The notes: a model not told the origin generated them from the sequence alone. 64,000 nucleotides of DNA from Virgibacillus halotolerans (GCF_016908515.1 NZ_JAFBEA010000007.1:124001-188000); one strand, 5' to 3'; numbered from the stretch's first letter, positions 51,573 through 61,681 are shown. A program made the numbers and translations.

Positions 51573-52409
51573 ATGGGTACTTTAAGAGAAGCAGTTCTAA
51601 AAAATGAAGGCTATAAAGCAAATGACCGTCTGTTAGAAATTCCCCTTCCAAGCAAAAAGGTTATCTATGATATACAGCATTTAAATTTATGGTATGGCAA
51701 TACGCAAGCCTTGAAAGATGTGAATCTAGCTGTGAATGAAAAAGAAGTGACAGCGATTATCGGACCTTCCGGCTGTGGAAAGTCCACTTATTTAAAGACT
51801 TTAAATCGAATGGTCGAGCTGGTGCCAGATGTTCGTACAACGGGAACAATCATGTATCGCGGCAAAAACATATTTGATACTTCCTTTAAGGAAGAGGAAT
51901 TAAGGACATGGGTTGGAATGGTCTTTCAAAAACCGAATCCATTTCCTAAATCCATTTATGAAAACATTGCATACGGCCCTAAGATTCACGGCATCCGAAA
52001 TAAAAAGTTATTGGATCAAATCGTTGAACGAAGTCTCCGCAGCGCATATATTTGGGATGAAGTGAAAGATCGACTTCATGATAATGCCTATGGGCTTTCT
52101 GGCGGTCAGCAGCAACGACTGTGTATCGCGCGTTGTTTAGCAATTGAACCAGATGTTATCTTAATGGATGAACCTACATCCGCACTAGACCCGAAATCAA
52201 CACGAAAGGTTGAAGCATTAATTCAAGAACTGAAAAAGGAATTCGCTATTATTATTGTAACGCACAATATGCAGCAGGCCGCCCGCATTTCAGATAGAAC
52301 CGCATTCTTCTTAAATGGCGAAGTAGTCGAATACGATAAGACAGGCCGCATTTTCTCCAACCCAACAGACAGTCGTACTGAAGATTATATTTCCGGACGA
52401 TTTGGATAA
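51573..52409 (+). CDS. pstB: PstB, phosphate ABC transporter ATPase
   Basis: The 278-residue ATPase has Walker [10 protein letters not shown] (residues 64-72), the signature [20 protein letters not shown], Walker [14 protein letters not shown] and switch His in [11 protein letters not shown]. The N-terminal 25 residues are longer than in some homologues. It is the last gene of pstSCAB; the second pstB copy and phoU found in many Bacilli are absent here. Confidence 0.96.
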   Translation: MGTLREAVLKNEGYKANDRLLEIPLPSKKVIYDIQHLNLWYGNTQALKDVNLAVNEKEVTAIIGPSGCGKSTYLKTLNRMVELVPDVRTTGTIMYRGKNIFDTSFKEEELRTWVGMVFQKPNPFPKSIYENIAYGPKIHGIRNKKLLDQIVERSLRSAYIWDEVKDRLHDNAYGLSGGQQQRLCIARCLAIEPDVILMDEPTSALDPKSTRKVEALIQELKKEFAIIIVTHNMQQAARISDRTAFFLNGEVVEYDKTGRIFSNPTDSRTEDYISGRFG

Positions 52410-52476
52410 AGTAGTCACTAAAAAGGAACTATTTTTTCAGGATAGCTACCTTTCGTGCTTCCTGCTGTTCACCAGA

Positions 52477-52508
52477 AAATAATTAGATCATTAAGTATCT
52501 AATTATTT
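52477..52508. terminator. AT-rich bidirectional terminator between pstB and the methyltransferase gene
   Basis: AAATAATTAGAT pairs exactly with ATCTAATTATTT around CATTAAGT. It lies between two convergent genes. The low GC content weakens it. Confidence 0.6.
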
Positions 52509-52522
52509 CTTTGTGTATCCGT

Positions 52523-53368
52523 CTATTCCGCTATAGATACGTAAGTGGACATCGGTTTTATCGCGTGATTCTGGCATGCCTTTTCCAACAAATGAATCTC
52601 TGATTGGATCAGTGATGCTAGTTTATCAGGCAAATGAACGAGTTGATCTATCTCCGCTTTGTAATCCGATAATGTCATGTCCACTTCCCATTTTCCATCC
52701 TGCAACAATGGGGAATTTATCGTCTCCTCACCCATAACCGTCCAGCCCACTTTATCTACAATCCTTCTAACATCTGCTGGCGTAAACAATGTGCGCACAT
52801 TAGACAAACTGCTTTCCTTAAAGCATTCATACTGGGACTGGATAAGTACTGCTAAAAAATGCGGATATTGCTCGATCGATTGTATACGTGTATCCCACTC
52901 AGCGAAGCATAATTTTTTGCCCCATTTTCTTACCTTGCTGAGTATTGCTTCCAGTTCAGCAAACGACTTTAAATACCAGGAGCAGTGGGAAAGCACAATA
53001 TAGTCAAAAGCTTCTGGTGAAAAGGTGACACCTGGTGATAAAATATCAATATTAAATGCTATTTTTATCTGATTACCTATTTTCGATTGCTGTAAATAAA
53101 GCCCAGCATCACCTAATGTAATTGGTGCCCCATAATTATCCGACGCGATATCAACACCATGAACAAACCCTTTTTCTCCAACAACATATGCCAAAGAAGC
53201 CGTTGTATCCCCTTGTCCACAGCCAATCTCCAATACACGACTACCTTCCTCTATTCCCCAGAACTGAATTAACTTCAGGCGATGTGCCGTCTGAACACGT
53301 TGAATTTCATTCATGTTTTCATGAATAGCCATACAATTAACAATGGATGTCACCGCATCTTCTTTCAT
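52523..53368 (-). CDS. class I SAM-dependent methyltransferase, substrate unknown
   Basis: The 281-residue enzyme has motif I SRVLEIGCGQGDTTASLA (residues about 43-60), the acidic loop GFVHGVDIAS and YIVLSHCSWYLKSF as motif IV region, followed by an unusual C-terminal helical domain of about 80 residues. It resembles small-molecule or quinone-type methyltransferases. No pathway genes are adjacent; the downstream neighbour is the convergent pst operon. Confidence 0.82.
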   Translation of the reverse strand: MKEDAVTSIVNCMAIHENMNEIQRVQTAHRLKLIQFWGIEEGSRVLEIGCGQGDTTASLAYVVGEKGFVHGVDIASDNYGAPITLGDAGLYLQQSKIGNQIKIAFNIDILSPGVTFSPEAFDYIVLSHCSWYLKSFAELEAILSKVRKWGKKLCFAEWDTRIQSIEQYPHFLAVLIQSQYECFKESSLSNVRTLFTPADVRRIVDKVGWTVMGEETINSPLLQDGKWEVDMTLSDYKAEIDQLVHLPDKLASLIQSEIHLLEKACQNHAIKPMSTYVSIAE

Positions 53369-53406
53369 AAATAATCCCCACTATTATTTAAGACTTTTTA
53401 TTGCGT

Positions 53407-54861
53407 TTACTTCTTGATTGCTTCAGATACTTTCAGCAACTTCCCTTTTATGGTCGTATGTTTCATCGCCTTCAGTACAATCGGGCCTTTATCATTTAAG
53501 ATTTCAACATAAGAAACAGTGTCTCGTATTGTTATGATGCCGATATCGTCTACTGTCACACCGTCTATTTTAGCAATGGTTCCAACAAAGTCTACTGCCC
53601 TTAGTTTCTTTTTCTTACCACCATTAAAATACAATTTCATGATTTGTTTGTTCAATTGGTCACTTTTTGCCTTTTTAACTGCTGGCTTCGCATTCATTTT
53701 CACCTCAAAGGCAGCCTGCTTATTGGACACTTCTTGTTTGGATGGAGCAGTTTTATTTGGAATTGCAAAACCAAGATAGTCTTCAATTTCCTTTAAAAAT
53801 TTGTCCTCATACGCTGTTACAAACGTGATGGCTTTCCCTTTATGACCAGCTCGTCCCGTCCGCCCCGTACGATGGACATAGCTTTCGTTTTCTAATGGAA
53901 GATCGTAGTTGATGACATGCGTTATATTATCAATATCAATTCCTCTCGCAGCGACATCAGTAGCAATTAAATAGCGGAATGCTCCCCTTTTGAAATCATT
54001 CATCACGGCAATCCGATCATCCTGTTCCATGCCGCCGTGGATTTTACCACAGCTATAACCCAAATTCGTTAACTCCTTGTGTATTGTATCCACCCGATCC
54101 TTTGTCCGGCAAAAAACAATGCAGCTATCTGGGTTTTCTACAACCATTACATCTTTAAGTACAGAAGCTTTACGATCCTCGGGTACTTTAATAAGCGAAT
54201 GGTCAATTTTATTTGTTGTAAGGCCCGTCGCTTTAATCTCAATATCGACCGGTGTGCTCATATAGTTAACCGATAAGTTTTTGACTTTCTCTGGTATCGT
54301 AGCCGAAAATAACATCGTCACTCGATCGTGGGGTAGTGCCGCTATAATTGCTTCTACTTGTTCTATGAACCCCATATTTAACATTTCATCGGCTTCATCA
54401 ATAACAAGATAGCTGATCTGCTCTAAGGCCAGTGTCCCTCTATCAATGTGATCTAGTACGCGTCCTGGTGTTCCAACAACGACATGTGTCTTTTCCTTTA
54501 ATTCTGCTTTTTGGATTGCAATAGGTTGTCTTCCATAAACAGCTGTTGCTTTGATTCTTTTATATCTTCCAATGTTCGCAATATCTTCTTTCACTTGAAC
54601 AGCAAGCTCTCTCGTTGGTGTCAAAACTAACGCTTGTGGCTTGTTTTCTTTCCAATCTACAAGCTCGCAAATAGGAATTCCGAATGATGCTGTCTTACCA
54701 CTTCCTGTTTGCGATCTCACAACGAGATCCTTCTTCTCCAACGCTAAAGGTATAACTTTACGCTGTACCTCTGTTGGGACTTCGTATGCTAAACGCGCTA
54801 ACGCCTTTGTTATTTCGTCACTTAATTGGTAATCTTTAAAACCTGTATTATTATTACGCAT
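53407..54861 (-). CDS. dbpA: DEAD-box RNA helicase DbpA/YxiN type
   Basis: The 484-residue helicase shows motif I SQTGSGKT, Ia PTRELAVQ, motif [15 protein letters not shown], motif III SAT, motif [11 protein letters not shown] and motif [10 protein letters not shown]. The C-terminal part after about residue 410 ([20 protein letters not shown] onwards) is the DbpA RNA-binding domain that recognises hairpin 92 of 23S rRNA. It therefore acts in large-subunit assembly. The 484 length fits YxiN. It is monocistronic. Confidence 0.93.
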   Translation of the reverse strand: MRNNNTGFKDYQLSDEITKALARLAYEVPTEVQRKVIPLALEKKDLVVRSQTGSGKTASFGIPICELVDWKENKPQALVLTPTRELAVQVKEDIANIGRYKRIKATAVYGRQPIAIQKAELKEKTHVVVGTPGRVLDHIDRGTLALEQISYLVIDEADEMLNMGFIEQVEAIIAALPHDRVTMLFSATIPEKVKNLSVNYMSTPVDIEIKATGLTTNKIDHSLIKVPEDRKASVLKDVMVVENPDSCIVFCRTKDRVDTIHKELTNLGYSCGKIHGGMEQDDRIAVMNDFKRGAFRYLIATDVAARGIDIDNITHVINYDLPLENESYVHRTGRTGRAGHKGKAITFVTAYEDKFLKEIEDYLGFAIPNKTAPSKQEVSNKQAAFEVKMNAKPAVKKAKSDQLNKQIMKLYFNGGKKKKLRAVDFVGTIAKIDGVTVDDIGIITIRDTVSYVEILNDKGPIVLKAMKHTTIKGKLLKVSEAIKK

Positions 54862-54965
54862 CTTTTTTTCCTCATTTTTTAGGTTATTTTCTTGTTGTTT
54901 CTTTATTATACCATCATAGTAACCACCATTATACGCAAAACTTCTTATGACGCATGAATTAAAGT

Positions 54966-55010
54966 AAAAAAAGGTGCATCAGTAAAAAAAATATCTGATG
55001 CACCTTCCAA
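54966..55010 (-). terminator. terminator after dapA
   Basis: Minus strand AAGGTGCATCAG pairs with CTGATGCACCTT around an A/T-rich loop, followed by TTTTTTTAC. It starts five bases past the dapA stop. Confidence 0.92.
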
Positions 55011-55013
55011 TAT

Positions 55014-55916
55014 TTAATAACCAGCGACCTTTTCGTTCTTCGCCTGCAACGGCTGCAAGGCTTCATGCAAAGTGGCTTTTTCTTCCTTGTTTAAAGGTAT
55101 CATTGGGAGCCTTACTGCTTCTCCAACTTGAATTCCTATCATCTGAAGTGCTGCCTTAACCGGGGTTGGGCTTGGTGCAGCAAATAATGCTTTCATGATT
55201 GGGAGAAGTTTGCGATGTAGACTAGCAGCCGCGTGAACATCCCCGTTTTTATAGCGTGTAACCATCTCCTGCATCTCGTTGCCAATGATATGAGAAGCAA
55301 CAGAAACAACGCCTGTTCCACCGACAGCAAGCGTCGGTAACGTTAAGCTATCCTCACCCGTATAGAGTGAAAAACCGCTGTCTGTCCGGCTAATAATTTC
55401 GGCCACCGCATCAAGATCACCACTGGCTTCTTTTACCGATACAATATTTTCTACACGCGAAAGCCGTACAATCGTTTCTACGGTCATATTAACGACACTT
55501 CGACCAGGTATATTATAAAGCATTACAGGCAAAGAAACCGACTGGGCAATCGTCTTAAAGTGTTGGTATAACCCTTCTTGAGATGGCTTGTTATAGTAAG
55601 GCGTAACGAGCATGATTCCATCTACTCCCGCCGCCGCTGCTTGTTCCGTTAAATCAATCGAGGCGCTCGTGTTATTAGAGCCTGTTCCAGCAATAACCGG
55701 TACCCTGCCTTGAGCAACTTCGACGACAAATTTAAATAAATTGATCTTTTCCCCTACTGTTAACGTAGGTGATTCCCCTGTTGTACCAGCTACAACCAGT
55801 CCATCAGATCCATTTGCTATTAAATAATTGACCAATTCCCTCGTCGCATGAAAATCAATCTCACCATTGTTATCAAATGGCGTTATCATTGCTGTTAATA
55901 CTTGACCAAAATTCAT
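55014..55916 (-). CDS. dapA: 4-hydroxy-tetrahydrodipicolinate synthase
   Basis: The 300-residue TIM-barrel aldolase condenses pyruvate with aspartate semialdehyde. Visible are the phosphate/hydroxyl loop GTTGESPTL (Thr45/Thr46), LYNIPGRS with Tyr134 and the Schiff-base lysine VKEASGD (Lys162). ATG 55916 follows AAGGGTGTGAAGTT; an upstream in-frame start is less likely. A lysine riboswitch with a terminator precedes it, so feedback by lysine is expected. It is a single gene, likely an additional dapA copy outside the main lysine operon. Confidence 0.95.
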   Translation of the reverse strand: MNFGQVLTAMITPFDNNGEIDFHATRELVNYLIANGSDGLVVAGTTGESPTLTVGEKINLFKFVVEVAQGRVPVIAGTGSNNTSASIDLTEQAAAAGVDGIMLVTPYYNKPSQEGLYQHFKTIAQSVSLPVMLYNIPGRSVVNMTVETIVRLSRVENIVSVKEASGDLDAVAEIISRTDSGFSLYTGEDSLTLPTLAVGGTGVVSVASHIIGNEMQEMVTRYKNGDVHAAASLHRKLLPIMKALFAAPSPTPVKAALQMIGIQVGEAVRLPMIPLNKEEKATLHEALQPLQAKNEKVAGY

Positions 55917-55985
55917 AACTTCACACCCTTTTTTAAAATTTTTTATCATTTAGAGGTGATCAGAGCTCGTTCAGATCAGAACACA

Positions 55986-56015
55986 GAAAAGCAGCAACGA
56001 GGGTACGCTGCTGCT
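55986..56015 (-). terminator. lysine-riboswitch-controlled terminator
   Basis: Minus strand AGCAGCAGCG pairs with CGTTGCTGCT around TACCCT, followed by TTTCTGTG. It lies between the aptamer and the dapA start. Confidence 0.8.
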
Positions 56016-56049
56016 ACAGAAACAATTTATAAATGGATCGTTTCTTGTG

Positions 56050-56218
56050 CGATAGCCCTCCATATAGTTTCCCATATGACAGTCCCATATTTATTCAATA
56101 CAGACCCAGCCTTAAGAACATGAGCTTCTTAAAACTTCGGCAAACACCCCTTTCCACAATCGTCCCAGGATCTCATTATCCTCTTATTGTGTACTGATGA
56201 TTTTTGCATCCTCTATCC
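56050..56218 (-). promoter_or_regulatory. lysine riboswitch (L-box) of dapA
   Basis: The minus strand opens with GGGGATAGAGGATGC and closes with GGAGGGCTATC, which pair to form P1. Between them are the conserved TTTGCCGAAG, GTCTGTATTGAATAAATATG and GACTGTCATATG segments. Order and spacing match the L-box. The terminator at 55986-56015 is the expected output. Confidence 0.93.
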
Positions 56219-56311
56219 CCACCTCAGATCGAAGTAGGAAGATATTAAGTTAACTCTCATCTTATCAAAGAATTGCTTTTATTACAATACAGATCGCTCT
56301 ATCAGATCAAA

Positions 56312-58024
56312 TTAAACAAGTGATCCAGGTTTATCGATATATTTCAAAATACCTTCAGATGCCCGGTATGAAAGTGCACCCAATGTACCTGTTGGATTAA
56401 AACAACTGTTATGAGGAAACGCTGAAGCACCAATAACAAAAACGTTATCTGCATCCCACATTTGAAGGTAGGTATTGACAGCAGATGTCTCCGGATCAGC
56501 ACCCATAATTACGCCACCTGTGTTATGTGTATTCGTATCCTTATTCACGTTAAATGGTGCCTGCTCTTCTTGTGTTTCAATATGATCTGCACCGATTTCC
56601 TCAGCGATTTTCTTCGTGATTTTTGACATATACTTCACTAGCTCTTTATCTTGTTCCGTGTAATCATAAGTCATACGTAATAAAGGCATACCATATTCAT
56701 CTTTATAAGTAGGGTCTAAATCAAGATAGTTATCTTTATGCGGTAAACTTGCACCCTGCGACTTTACTTTGAATGTGCTGTTTGCATATTTGATGGATTG
56801 CTTTTTAAAGTCCGCCCCCCATGAAGGTGTTCCACTTGGGATCGGATTATTGGCTATTGGTCGATCACCATATTGCGTCGTACGAATCCCTGCACCATGT
56901 AAGAAATTTAAATCTTTATGGTCGAAGTTATCGCCCGTGTAATCAGGAATTTCAATTCCCAGTGCCCCAGCACCGCCATATAAATTGTATTCTTTATCAT
57001 CAAAGAATAACGTGGACTCTCCTGCAGATACTTGGTACGCATAGTTCTTACCAATGGTTCCTTTGCCTGTTTTTGGATTATATGGCGTACCAATTTTTGA
57101 GTTAAGTAGTAATCTAACATTATTAAATACATAACTGGTTAAAACAACAATGTCAGCCGGTTGCTCAAACTCCTCACCAGTAATCGTGTCAGCATACACC
57201 ACGCCTGTTGCCTTTTTACCATCATTTAAAACACGGATAACATTAGAATGTGTGCGCAAATCCAGATTACCGGTTTGTTTCGCAACAGGAATAACAGTTA
57301 CAACTGGATCCGATTTGGCCCCATACTCACATCCAAAGTTCTCACAATAAGCACAATATTGACAAGCAGAACGCTTAATACCATCTGGGTTTTCATATGC
57401 TTCTGATAGATTAGCGGATGGAATCATATATGGACTGTAGCCTAAATTTTTTGTTGCTTCTTCAAATTCTTCTAGTACAGGTGTTTTTAACATAGGTCCG
57501 GTTGGATATGGATTGGAACGTTTTCCATAGAGCTCTACGGTTTCACCAGAAATACCTGCCATTTTTTCAAAGGTGTCATAATATGGTTCCATCTCATCGT
57601 AAGTAAGACCCCAGTCTTGTAATAGATATTCTGGTTTAATCTTATTCTTTCCGTACTTCTTTTCTGTCAATGATTTAATTTCAAAATCATAAGGTAAAAA
57701 ACGATACGTTTGTCCATTCCAATGGCTACCTGCACCACCAACGCCGTCACCTACGATAAACGTACCATAGCTACGCATTGGCAAAGCCTTCATCTTTTCA
57801 TTATTGCGATGGGTAATCGTTTCTTTCGATAAGTCCTGCATCAACTCTGCACGATGCTGGTAACGAAGTTCATCGTGGCCCATCATATAATCTTTTGTTT
57901 GTCTATCTTTCCCGCGCTCAAGCCCAACGACTTCCACGCCGGCCTTGGTTAATTCGGATGCAATGATACCACCTGCCCATCCCATTCCGACAATTACTAC
58001 CGGTACTTTTGGTAATTTTTTCAT
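56312..58024 (-). CDS. GMC-family flavoprotein, gluconate 2-dehydrogenase large-subunit-like
   Basis: The 570-residue flavoprotein has the FAD motif GMGWAGGIIASELTKAG (residues 13-29), a mid-protein cysteine cluster C-x2-C-x2-C-x4-C (ACQYCAYCENFGCEYGAK) and the GMC C-terminal GASAFPHNSCFNPTGT with the catalytic His/Asn region. The cysteines are like those of FAD-dependent sugar dehydrogenases, where a small Fe-S cluster passes electrons on, but cluster binding is inferred. Substrate could be gluconate, 2-ketogluconate, glucose or another polyol. It follows the subunit 3 gene by 21 bases. Confidence 0.88.
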   Translation of the reverse strand: MKKLPKVPVVIVGMGWAGGIIASELTKAGVEVVGLERGKDRQTKDYMMGHDELRYQHRAELMQDLSKETITHRNNEKMKALPMRSYGTFIVGDGVGGAGSHWNGQTYRFLPYDFEIKSLTEKKYGKNKIKPEYLLQDWGLTYDEMEPYYDTFEKMAGISGETVELYGKRSNPYPTGPMLKTPVLEEFEEATKNLGYSPYMIPSANLSEAYENPDGIKRSACQYCAYCENFGCEYGAKSDPVVTVIPVAKQTGNLDLRTHSNVIRVLNDGKKATGVVYADTITGEEFEQPADIVVLTSYVFNNVRLLLNSKIGTPYNPKTGKGTIGKNYAYQVSAGESTLFFDDKEYNLYGGAGALGIEIPDYTGDNFDHKDLNFLHGAGIRTTQYGDRPIANNPIPSGTPSWGADFKKQSIKYANSTFKVKSQGASLPHKDNYLDLDPTYKDEYGMPLLRMTYDYTEQDKELVKYMSKITKKIAEEIGADHIETQEEQAPFNVNKDTNTHNTGGVIMGADPETSAVNTYLQMWDADNVFVIGASAFPHNSCFNPTGTLGALSYRASEGILKYIDKPGSLV

Positions 58025-58045
58025 GTTGCCATCCCCTTCTGTTGA

Positions 58046-58813
58046 TTAATGACCCATATGATCTTTTAGACTTTGTGGTTCTAATTCTACAAAACTGTCT
58101 TTTTGAATTTCTTCTGTTAGTGACATATATGAACCAGGGAATTTACGCATTTTCCATCCTTGCATGTCTTTATTACCACCATACATTGGGTCTGCATAAG
58201 CACCTTCAATGGTTAGTGTCCTTAACATCGTAAAAAAGTGATCAGAAGTAACGCCTGGATGTAAATTAACCTTACCAGACTCAAATTCTTTCAAAATATC
58301 GTCCTGATCGTCGCCTTCTAATTCAATAAACTCACTATCATAGTGTTTATTACTATAGTCATTTAAGCCCTTAATACCTAACAAGAACAAGTTTTTGCGT
58401 AATACTTTTATTTGTGGACCTTGTGTAGGCTCCGGCTTATGAAACGGACCCGACATATAAGCTTTGTCGTTTCCTCCCCACGGACTTGCAAGTTGATGGT
58501 CGATATAAATAGCGACATCTAAATCCTTTGCTCCCGGGCCTAAATCATCTTCAGGATAAATCCGTTCAGCAGCAGCTTCCGTAATCTGATGTTGATCCGG
58601 CGTAAAGAACATCAATGCCGCATTAGGGTTAGAATCTGCCTTAGGTGTACCCGTAACTTCTTCACTATTCGTTTTACTTCCGGTATTTACGCTCACCAGA
58701 CCTCCAAGTGCTCCACCTAAAACGAGACCACCTACCGTTAAACCAGAGTTTTTAATAAATCTTCGTTTCGTACTATCCACTACTTCATTTGTATCTTTTC
58801 TTTTGTCTGCCAT
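58046..58813 (-). CDS. gluconate 2-dehydrogenase subunit 3-like protein with Tat signal
   Basis: The 255-residue protein starts ADKRKDTNEVVDSTKRRFIK and then a hydrophobic stretch (GLTVGGLVLGGALGGLVSVN), i.e. a twin-arginine signal. The body is the subunit 3 domain with ERIYPEDDLGPGAKDLDVAI and GHEFFTML-type segments. Subunit 3 carries the FAD subunit, which lacks its own signal, across the membrane. The start follows GGAGGTGTTTTACG. It is the first gene of the two-gene unit with the flavoprotein. Confidence 0.9.
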   Translation of the reverse strand: MADKRKDTNEVVDSTKRRFIKNSGLTVGGLVLGGALGGLVSVNTGSKTNSEEVTGTPKADSNPNAALMFFTPDQHQITEAAAERIYPEDDLGPGAKDLDVAIYIDHQLASPWGGNDKAYMSGPFHKPEPTQGPQIKVLRKNLFLLGIKGLNDYSNKHYDSEFIELEGDDQDDILKEFESGKVNLHPGVTSDHFFTMLRTLTIEGAYADPMYGGNKDMQGWKMRKFPGSYMSLTEEIQKDSFVELEPQSLKDHMGH

Positions 58814-59114
58814 CGTAAAACACCTCCATTATTGATTAAGCATTTTGAGATCTTATGCTTTTATGACAAAATCCTTCATCGCACTTATATTAATAGCTAA
58901 AAGTTACCCTTTCTTAGCATGGTGAAAAAACATACCCCATAGGTAACAAGATACATTTCAGGAAAGCTAACTATAGTACAGAAGGGTTCACTTGATGCTC
59001 CTTTAAATCCACCCGAAAAGTAGTATAATAGACTTTTGACGCAAAAAATAATATACTCGATTTTGTCGAAAAAAATATAAAATACGATTTAAAATTTCTA
59101 AAGGAGGAAAAAAC

Positions 59115-59369
59115 ATGATCAAAAATAACAAATCTGAACTCGCATTTATAAATGAATTCTTCCTATCTTTTTTAGTTATCGCTTGTCTTGGCGTTTTTTG
59201 CTACAAGGCATTTGAAGTATATCCGTGGCTATCCTTTATCGGAGTTCCAATAGGGTTAGGTATTATCATTGCATGCTGGAAGAGGAAAACAAAGTGGTCC
59301 GCATTTCTAATTGGTTTATTCTCTTGTACATTATTTCTGACAATGTTCTTTGGCTTAATCATCGAATAA
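59115..59369 (+). CDS. small membrane protein, 84 residues
   Basis: A strong AAAGGAGG site seven bases before ATG and a product with three hydrophobic segments (FFLSFLVIACLGVFCYKAF; WLSFIGVPIGLGIIIACW; LIGLFSCTLFLTMFFGLIIE). No family is recognised. It is divergent from the subunit 3 gene and convergent with the cytochrome gene, in the middle of the dehydrogenase locus. A TATAAT-like box (about 59022) may be its -10. Confidence 0.7.
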   Translation: MIKNNKSELAFINEFFLSFLVIACLGVFCYKAFEVYPWLSFIGVPIGLGIIIACWKRKTKWSAFLIGLFSCTLFLTMFFGLIIE

Positions 59370-59424
59370 ATGAGCGTAATAGAGCTGGTGTCGTATTTTT
59401 TGACATTTGCTCTTTTTTTATGTC

Positions 59425-59778
59425 CTAACTATCTTGCTCTAACAACCATTCAGCCACACTTTCTGCCTCTTCTTCAGATATCAATCCGCCAGGCATACCA
59501 TTTTTACCCTGTGCAATAATATCCTCAATTTCCGCTTGATCATACTTTGATTCAAGACCAATCAAACCAGGCCCCGCTCCGCCTCGAAAATCTGATCCAT
59601 GGCACGAAGCGCAATTGTTCTTGGCAATATCTTCTGCGTCTATAGCCGAATCTGTTGTTTCTTCCTTGTCAGCTGTTGCAACTGGTTTTGTTCCAGTCCC
59701 CTCGTAGAAAAACACTAAAAATACCAGACACCCTATTAGAATTATATTGATTCCTGAAATAATGCCTATTCTTTTCAT
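59425..59778 (-). CDS. membrane-anchored c-type cytochrome
   Basis: The 117-residue protein has one N-terminal anchor (GIISGINIILIGCLVFLVFF), a short acidic linker and a class I cytochrome domain with CASCH (Cys56, Cys59, His60) and the sixth-ligand Met95 in KNGMPGGL. It resembles the small Bacillus cytochromes c550/c551. Its place next to the flavoprotein/subunit 3 pair suggests that it accepts their electrons, with a terminal oxidase elsewhere. The GGGAGGTGCAAC ribosome site is strong. Confidence 0.92.
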   Translation of the reverse strand: MKRIGIISGINIILIGCLVFLVFFYEGTGTKPVATADKEETTDSAIDAEDIAKNNCASCHGSDFRGGAGPGLIGLESKYDQAEIEDIIAQGKNGMPGGLISEEEAESVAEWLLEQDS

Positions 59779-60119
59779 GTTGCACCTCCCTTGATGATAG
59801 ACCGGTGTATGCGTTATTTAATTTTAACTTTCCTATTATACATCAATTAAATTAAATGTTGAAGTTTAGTAGCTTGAGTAAATTTCATACATGGCAAGTG
59901 TTTCAATATACAAAAAAGGAAGTACCTACTCAGAAATATACTGCAATGGTTATTTCCACATTCATTCTATATGTCGAACGGCTTCATAATGACATTTCAA
60001 ATCTAAATACCAAGCTTCGTCTGTGTGGAATTCGGACCCACTTAGACTCCAGCAGGAAAAGTAACAGCCTAAAATCTATTTTATAAGTTTTGGATAAAAC
60101 CTATATTTGCTAGTAAGAT
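59779..60119. other. intergenic region with a decayed palindrome remnant
   Basis: No gene is supported. GGACCCACTTAGACTCCAGC and the following AGGAAAAGTAACAGCC (about 60034-60075) resemble the left half of the GC-rich palindrome family (TAGACTCCTGCGGGAAAAGC), but the rest is missing. An ORF of 76 codons here (59856-60086) has no ribosome site. Confidence 0.4.
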
Positions 60120-60165
60120 AAAACAGGTAGTTTCATGAAACCTTAAAGGTTTTCGAAACTACCTG
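60120..60165 (-). terminator. terminator after the symporter gene
   Basis: Minus strand CAGGTAGTTTC pairs with GAAACTACCTG, with an inner stem AAAACC/GGTTTC, and is followed by TTTTATC. It starts 22 bases past the stop. Confidence 0.88.
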
Positions 60166-60186
60166 CCTTGTAATATAAAACCTGAT

Positions 60187-61461
60187 TTATGCTGATTGTT
60201 CAACAGAAGCAATATATTCTTCCTCTTTCTCTCTGTCGAATCGACCTTCCCACTTAGACATAACAACTGTAGCTAAAGCATTACCAACTACATTAACGAC
60301 AGTACGTGCCATATCCAGAATTCGGTCAATCCCAGCGATGAATGCAAGTCCTTCCAACGGGATACCTACCGTTCCTAAAGTTGCCAATAGAACAACGAAG
60401 GAAACGCCCGGTACACCAGCAATTCCCTTTGATGTAACCATTAGCACTAGCATTAATGTAATTTGTTGTATGATGCTCAATTCAATTCCATACATTTGTG
60501 CAATGAAAATGGCTGCAAGTGCTTGATAGAGTGTAGAGCCGTCCAAGTTAAATGAGTAACCCGTTGGAATGACGAAGGAAACAACATCTTTCGGACATCC
60601 AAACCGCTCCATTTTCTGCATCACTTTTGGTAACACTGTCTCCGAGCTCGAAGTAGAATACGCTAGGATAAGTTCATCTTTCAACACTTTGATAAGGTGA
60701 AAAATGTTCGTACCACAGATTTTCGCAATACTTCCAAGCACTACAATGATAAAGAATGCCATTGTTGCATACACGAGAATTAATAGTTTCCCAAGTGGAA
60801 CCAATGATTCCAAACCGAATTTCGAAACTGTTACACCAATTAAAGCAAATACGCCAAATGGGGCAAACTTCATAATAAGATTTGTCACCCAAAACATAGC
60901 ATCTGCTGTAGCCTGGAAGAAAGAAAGCACTGGTTTCCCTTTTTCACCAATTGCCGCAACTCCTAAACCAAATAAAACGGCAAAGAAGATAATGGCCAGC
61001 ATATCCCCCTCAGCCATTGATTGAATAATATTACTTGGAACAATGTTAACAATAATATCCATAAACCCATTGTTTTGTACTTCTTCAGTTGTTTGGACAT
61101 ATTGATCGATATTGCCTTTTGCTAATGTAGATATATCCAAACCTACGCCTGGTTTGAATATATTTGCTGCTAGTAAACCTACAATAATGGCAAACGTTGT
61201 AACAACTTCAAAATAAAGCAGCGTTTTTCCCCCTAGTTTACCTAATTGCTTTATACCGCCGGTGCCAGCCACACCAACTATTAAAGTAGAAATGATAATT
61301 GGAACAACAATCATTTTAATCATATTAATAAATATGTCACCGATTGGTTGCAAATATGTTTCTACGGAAGGATTTCCAAAAAATACTGCGCCGACTATAA
61401 TTCCTAGAATTAACCCGACAAGAATTTGATATGCTAAAGTAAATTTGAATTTCTTTTTCAT
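60187..61461 (-). CDS. dicarboxylate/amino acid:cation symporter (GltP/GltT-like)
   Basis: The 424-residue DAACS transporter has eight spans with two re-entrant loops: the serine-rich STSSSETVLPKVM (hairpin 1), SFNLDGSTLYQALAAIFIAQ on helix 7 and the Gly/Pro-rich SKGIAGVPGVSF (hairpin 2), then AGIDRILDMARTVVNVVGNA on helix 8 with the Asp/Arg that bind the substrate. This group takes up glutamate/aspartate with protons or sodium. ATG 61461 after GAGGTGACTTATTG. GlnL/GlnK lie upstream on the same strand. Confidence 0.93.
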   Translation of the reverse strand: MKKKFKFTLAYQILVGLILGIIVGAVFFGNPSVETYLQPIGDIFINMIKMIVVPIIISTLIVGVAGTGGIKQLGKLGGKTLLYFEVVTTFAIIVGLLAANIFKPGVGLDISTLAKGNIDQYVQTTEEVQNNGFMDIIVNIVPSNIIQSMAEGDMLAIIFFAVLFGLGVAAIGEKGKPVLSFFQATADAMFWVTNLIMKFAPFGVFALIGVTVSKFGLESLVPLGKLLILVYATMAFFIIVVLGSIAKICGTNIFHLIKVLKDELILAYSTSSSETVLPKVMQKMERFGCPKDVVSFVIPTGYSFNLDGSTLYQALAAIFIAQMYGIELSIIQQITLMLVLMVTSKGIAGVPGVSFVVLLATLGTVGIPLEGLAFIAGIDRILDMARTVVNVVGNALATVVMSKWEGRFDREKEEEYIASVEQSA

Positions 61462-61681
61462 CAATAAGTCACCTCTTTTTTTCTACCGAAAGCGCATTCT
61501 CCTCAGAAAATAAGCTATTTCAGTATTTTAAAGGCAACTTATTCAATCCGACAAAATCCTACTTTTTATGAATTAATTTTTTTTAAAAACTCAACTTTTG
61601 ATAGAGCCTTTTCGTTAATTTTGTCGCTTTTTATTATCGCATTTATATAAACTGCGACATAACAGCTGGTTATTTTCCGCT

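Noticed and set aside
59856-60086. Plus-strand ORF of 76 codons upstream of the cytochrome gene
   Set aside because: No ribosome site, and its end lies in a decayed palindromic repeat.
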